NCBI RefSeq assembly: GCF_003672135.1
Contig: NC_039514.1
Span: 8,111,787-8,175,786 of the forward strand
Reading direction: 5' to 3'
Source of the DNA: Ooceraea biroi
Taxonomy: Eukaryota; Arthropoda; Insecta; Hymenoptera; Formicidae
Length of the DNA: 64,000 nt
Shown: piece by piece, positions 60,086 to 64,000 of the stretch
How the letters are laid out: each line of letters opens with the position of its first letter
Numbering within the stretch: position 1 is the stretch's first letter
The notes under the pieces: model-generated
Told to the model about the DNA's origin: nothing
Databases searched by the model: none
The model's input: only the letters and a program-made list of their open reading frames with translations
Made by a program: the position numbers and the translations under genes

Positions 60086-62241
60086 ATAAAGGGCCCGAGT
60101 AAGATATTGCTCGAGCATGCGCTACTTGGTGGAATATGATACAACGTTATGCACGTAGCGTTAAAGCACTACATTTCAAAGTACACGCACTCGGGTTCTG
60201 GGCGCAACTGCGAAATTGCATCGCTCGACATTTTATTAGAGAGAGAGTTGCGACAAGGCAGCGCTGTGATATTTTAAAGTCATTGTTATCCGTTCCGCCG
60301 GCTGGATAAGTAGGATATACATAGTAAATAAATGCGGAAACGTAATTTCCGCGCGCATCTACGTAATACTTTTAACAAGCCAATTAGTTTTATACGGTGT
60401 TTCGTAAAATCCCTTGCAATACGCCACTTTGTTAAACATTGTAACGTGCGAGATGCATTACCATGATTTATACACGTATGTGTGTCTTGTATCTCCCGGT
60501 TTTGCAATTCTCATTTGTATTAATCTCGAGCGCCGAGATCTCAACGCGCATTGAATCACAGTTTCTTTTTCTTAATTTTTAATATACGTTTTACGGGATC
60601 GTGTGACGGTGACAAGATCGACGCAAATAACGATGCGAGGACAGACAATGGAGGAGGAGCAGACATAGGACAAAATAGGACAAAAGAACGAAGAAGGTTG
60701 GGAGGACGCGGGACGGCGCGTCCACGCACAAAGAGACACGATCGATAAAGGCCTGGACAGAAGAAGAGTGCCTCTGGACGTAGCGTACCGCTAGGTGCAA
60801 CGAAAAAGTTTTTCGTTGTGTATGTGGCGTTGGTGACCATTCATATCGCTTTAGAGTTGGCACGAGAAGGAGGCGTGTGCGAGGTGGCAACTCGACGTAA
60901 GAAGCAGGGATCGAGCGAAATCTAGAAACGAGGAGGAAAAGGATACGAGAAATGGGGGCGCAGAGGCCCCCCAGGCGTGACAAGCCGAAATCTTCGACGT
61001 GCGGAAGAAGCAATAGGGGAAGAGGGTAAAGGATCGCAGGCAAGGGGAAGCCAGAATCACGCGGACATAAACTGTCCTACGCCGTTACGTGTGCTTTCAA
61101 CAGCCGAAGCCGAGGAAAAATGGTGGCCATATTCTTCCAGGCTTCGAGCTTGGGCTATCTTCCACTTTGTTACGATTCGAAAACCCCGTGCCTCCGGTAG
61201 CTCTCTCGTTTCGGTGATTTATGGTAACCACCATCCTCTCCTCCGCTCGCTCGCGGAGCGTTTCCATGTTTCCTTTTTTCTCTCGCGTTTGTATCGCTTG
61301 TGCAACTGTGTCATTGCCGTCATCACCATCGTCTTCGTCGTCGTCTGATGGAACAGGCACTCGGATGCGTTTCATATCGCGACTGTCAAAATGCATCGCG
61401 CGAGTTTCGTGGCGTAGGCCTCGCGTTTGCGTGACAAAGTACTTTTGCGCTATAAATCTTCGGGAACTGCAGAGGTTGCACAGTCTTGCGCGCGTACTCT
61501 CGAGCAACAGCGACTCTGCCTTGCAACATTCTGATATCCACAGTTCCGGCAATCCATTCTTCCGGGATCCTAGCCAAGAACAGTGGAATTCTTCTGATAA
61601 ACGAAACAGGCATGCACTACACGATACGCTGTATTTACGTGCGACATGCGCGAAACGGACTTTTTGGCGGTTAGAGATTTGTGTCCCGGATGCATCTTGC
61701 AGAATGTTCAAAAGTCGATACGGTTAACGATCGGTGAACACAGAGAGTTAAAGACAGAATAGAGCGAGACTTTCATGGAATTATCAGCCAGATATTAGGC
61801 ATGTCTTATCCGTTTGCGGTAAAACTGCTGCATCTCAATAGTTTTTGATTATATTTTTTCGCACAAGGATAATGTGCCTCTTTGTGGAAGGTTTTTTAAC
61901 GTATATAAAAACATGTTGTTCAACATCTTTCCGAGATACTTGTGACGATCGCACGAAAATATCTCGCATCACGCGATTTAAAATATCAGTGCAAGAGGCG
62001 TATCGCGATATCGAATTTCCATGGAGAAGTTCGGCAGTCGATCTGCCTCAGAGAGATATTATTCTGTCGTATGCGAACCGGGGAGAACGTGGCGATAACG
62101 AAAATCTATTTCGCCGCTTCCGCGTTTCGTGTCGAGCGTGTGAACGTGCTCCCTATATTTAGTCGCACACACGGACGCCTCGTGTACGTGCAAACCCACA
62201 CCCCGTTGCGCGTAATACACACGTATATAGCCACACGGGGC

Positions 62242-62269
62242 GTATATATAGGTATATATATATATATAT
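62242..62269. repeat. (TA)n microsatellite
   Basis: TA repeats with one GG interruption. Confidence 0.8.
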
Positions 62270-62412
62270 GCATTTATGTGCATACGATACCTCGGTATGT
62301 GTATGCGCGCGTCCACGTGTGTGTACGCGTGCATCGGCACGGGCATACACGGGCACGATTTTCAGTCCCGCGATTCATCGAATATCAGCGAGGTTGACAT
62401 ATCGGGACTTTC

Positions 62413-62445
62413 TATCTCTCTCTTTCTCTCTCTCCCTCTCTCTAT
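62413..62445. repeat. (CT)n microsatellite
   Basis: Impure CT tract with TTT and CCC interruptions. Confidence 0.8.
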
Positions 62446-62713
62446 TCCTCATACTGTCAGGAAATCGTGAGCAACCGAAACGAATTCTCCGTTAACGATC
62501 GCGGAGATTCGCGCATGAAATCGTCACTGACGCGAGCGTTCACTCTCCTTTCGCGCTTTACCGGGGTGCTTTCGCACGATTGTCGATGAGCGTATTTCAA
62601 TTTTCCAATCTACCTTCACGAACAAGATCTTTCACGTGCAAGTGTATATCCGATTGCTTTACCTCAATGCGCATTATATTATACAGATACGTTTATTTTC
62701 TCCCTGTCGCTTG

Positions 62714-62896
62714 TGTAAGATCTGGAAAGATAGTCGAGACTGACAGGTCGTATAGAGGATCAGAATGAAAAACAAGTTGATCACAACAGTAGGAGTATTG
62801 GCCGTACAGCCTAAGACCTAGGCGTGTGAATCAGGGATCCCGGAGAGTTCGAGTTCAAATCTAAGGCAGTCTCCTAGTTATTTTTTGCCTCTTACA
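62714..62896 (+). repeat. LTR 1 of TRIM-like copy 3
   Basis: 183 bp, TG...CA, with GCCGTACAGCC in the A-box region. Confidence 0.85.
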
Positions 62897-63271
62897 ATTC
62901 AGAAGTGGGATCAAATCCGCTACCCCTCGAAGACAGTTGAGATTCATCCGCTACCCCTCGAAGAGGAGGGAGTTGAGAAGCAGCTGGCCGGTAGTGAAGC
63001 CTGAACATGGAGGTCGGGATGGACTCAGAGGAGTGAACCAACATGGAGATTGGGAAGGACTCAGAGGAGTGAACCAACATGGAGATTGGGAAGGACTCAG
63101 AGGAGTGAACCAACATGGAGGTTGGGAGGGACTCAGAAGAGTGAACCAAAAATGGATGTTGGGAGGGACTGAGAAGAGTGAACCAAAAATGGAGGTTGGG
63201 AGGGACTCAAGTGGAGTGAACCGACGATTTGGAGACATTCGGGGACGAATGTAATATCAGGCTGGCCGAGC

Positions 63272-63454
63272 TGTAAGATCTGGAAAGATAGTCGAGACTG
63301 ACAGGTCGTATAGAGGATCGGAATGAAAAACAAGTTGATCACAACAGTAGGAGTATTGGCCCTACAGTCTAAGACCTAGGCGTGTGAATCAGGGATCCCG
63401 GAGAGTTCGAGTTCAAATCTAAGGCAGTCTCCCAGTTATTTTTCGCCTCTTACA
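63272..63454 (+). repeat. LTR 2 of TRIM-like copy 3
   Basis: 183 bp, with GCCCTACAGTC in the A-box region and CTCCCAG near its end. Confidence 0.85.
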
Positions 63455-63689
63455 ATTCAGAAGTGGGATCAAATCCGCTACCCCTCGAAGAGGAGGGAGT
63501 TGAGAAGCAGCTGGCCGGTAGTGAAGCCTGAACATGGAGGTCGGGACGGACTCAGAGGAGTGAACCAACATGGAGGTTGGGAGGGACTCGGAAGAGTGAA
63601 CCAAAAATGGAGGTTGGGAGGGACTCAAGTGGAGTGAACCGACGATTTGGAGACATTCGGGGACGAATGTAATATCAGGCTGGCCGAGC

Positions 63690-63872
63690 TGTAAGATCTG
63701 GAAAGATAGTCGAGACTGACAGGTCGTATAGAGGATCGGAATGAAAAACAAGTTGATCACAACAGTAGGAGTATTGGCCCTACAGTCTAAGACCTAGGCG
63801 TGTGAATCAGGGATCCCGGAGAGTTCGAGTTCAAATCTAAGGCAGTCTCCCAGTTATTTTTCGCCTCTTACA
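63690..63872 (+). repeat. LTR 3 of TRIM-like copy 3
   Basis: 183 bp. It appears the same as LTR 2, including the variants LTR 1 lacks. Confidence 0.85.
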
Positions 63873-64000
63873 ATTCAGAAGTGGGATCAAATCCGCTACC
63901 CCTCGAAGAGGAGGGAGTTGAGAAGCAGCTGGCCGGTAGTGAAGCCTGAACATGGAGGTCGGGACGGACTCAGAGGAGTGAACCAACATGGAGGTTGGGA

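Larger units (their letters stand above)
57741..62713 (+). other. Ddr intron 2 (continues past the window end)
   Basis: No exon encoding the rest of the discoidin domain was seen. Contents: purine tract near 58760-58800, a possible cassette exon at 59343-59405, a GA microsatellite, a purine-rich block at 60590-61050 and short CT and TA tracts near 62240-62450. Open frames on both strands at 61097-61727 have no recognisable domain. Confidence 0.6.
62714..64000 (+). mobile_element. TRIM-like LTR element ladder (copy 3, runs off the window)
   Basis: LTR 62714-62896, internal 62897-63271, LTR 63272-63454, internal 63455-63689, LTR 63690-63872, internal 63873 to the end. LTRs are 183 bp. It lies in Ddr intron 2 in the sense direction. 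The bases before it, CTTG (62710-62713), should be repeated after the last LTR if it follows the 4-bp rule of the other copies. Internal 1 has six monomers and internal 2 only three plus a 29-bp deletion near its start. LTRs 2 and 3 share variants (GCCCTACAGTC) that LTR 1 lacks. Confidence 0.85.

Noticed and set aside
61097..61727. Overlapping open frames of 204 (-) and 168 (+) codons in Ddr intron 2
   Set aside because: Each is the mirror of the other; the Asp/Glu-rich part comes from a GAC/GAT trinucleotide stretch. No family recognised, no splice evidence.

Overview
The window looks like nuclear DNA of an insect, most likely an ant or other hymenopteran. Exons are short and split by long introns. 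There are many GA/CT, TA and GT microsatellites. A short run of the insect telomere-type repeat TTAGG sits inside a transposon. Several DNA-transposon remnants have the look of Tc1/mariner/IS630 and pogo families common in these genomes. No bacterial or viral gene organisation is visible. The species call is inference.

Only one gene can be named. On the + strand, two spliced exons encode the N-terminus of a discoidin domain receptor (Ddr), a collagen-binding receptor tyrosine kinase. Exon 53900-54145 holds the 5'UTR end, the start codon (54043) and a signal peptide. Exon 57638-57740 holds the start of the discoidin domain, with the family motif ALGMESGEIPDEDISASS. The two splice in frame (phase 1). 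The rest of the receptor must lie beyond 64000, so 57741-64000 is intron. The 53.9 kb upstream is intergenic sequence or 5' intron of Ddr; I find no other convincing gene there.

The most distinctive content is a repeat family present at three places: 9191-10493 (+), 40746-41448 (-) and 62714 to the window end (+). Each is built from a 182-183 bp terminal repeat (TG...CA ends, 7-bp inverted tips) alternating with a 235-415 bp internal segment that contains a 36-bp minisatellite. The two complete insertions have perfect 4-bp target duplications (TGTC and ACTC). This is the structure of a terminal-repeat retrotransposon in miniature (TRIM), but as ladders of two or three LTRs. The LTR also carries a tRNA-like A box, B box and T-run. 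The internal segment begins and ends with stretches resembling the two ends of tRNA-Leu.

Other mobile DNA: a near-perfect 578-bp palindrome (19491-20068); two related mosaic palindromic elements with a GC-rich core (21048-22240 and 45109-46050); a pogo-like element with repeated subterminal motifs and a 35-codon transposase remnant (37132-38089); an internally deleted mariner/IS630-type element keeping only the two ends of its transposase (48093-48865); and a 705-bp foldback element just upstream of Ddr (52907-53611). The rest is unannotatable non-coding DNA with simple repeats and a few weak exon candidates, given with low confidence.
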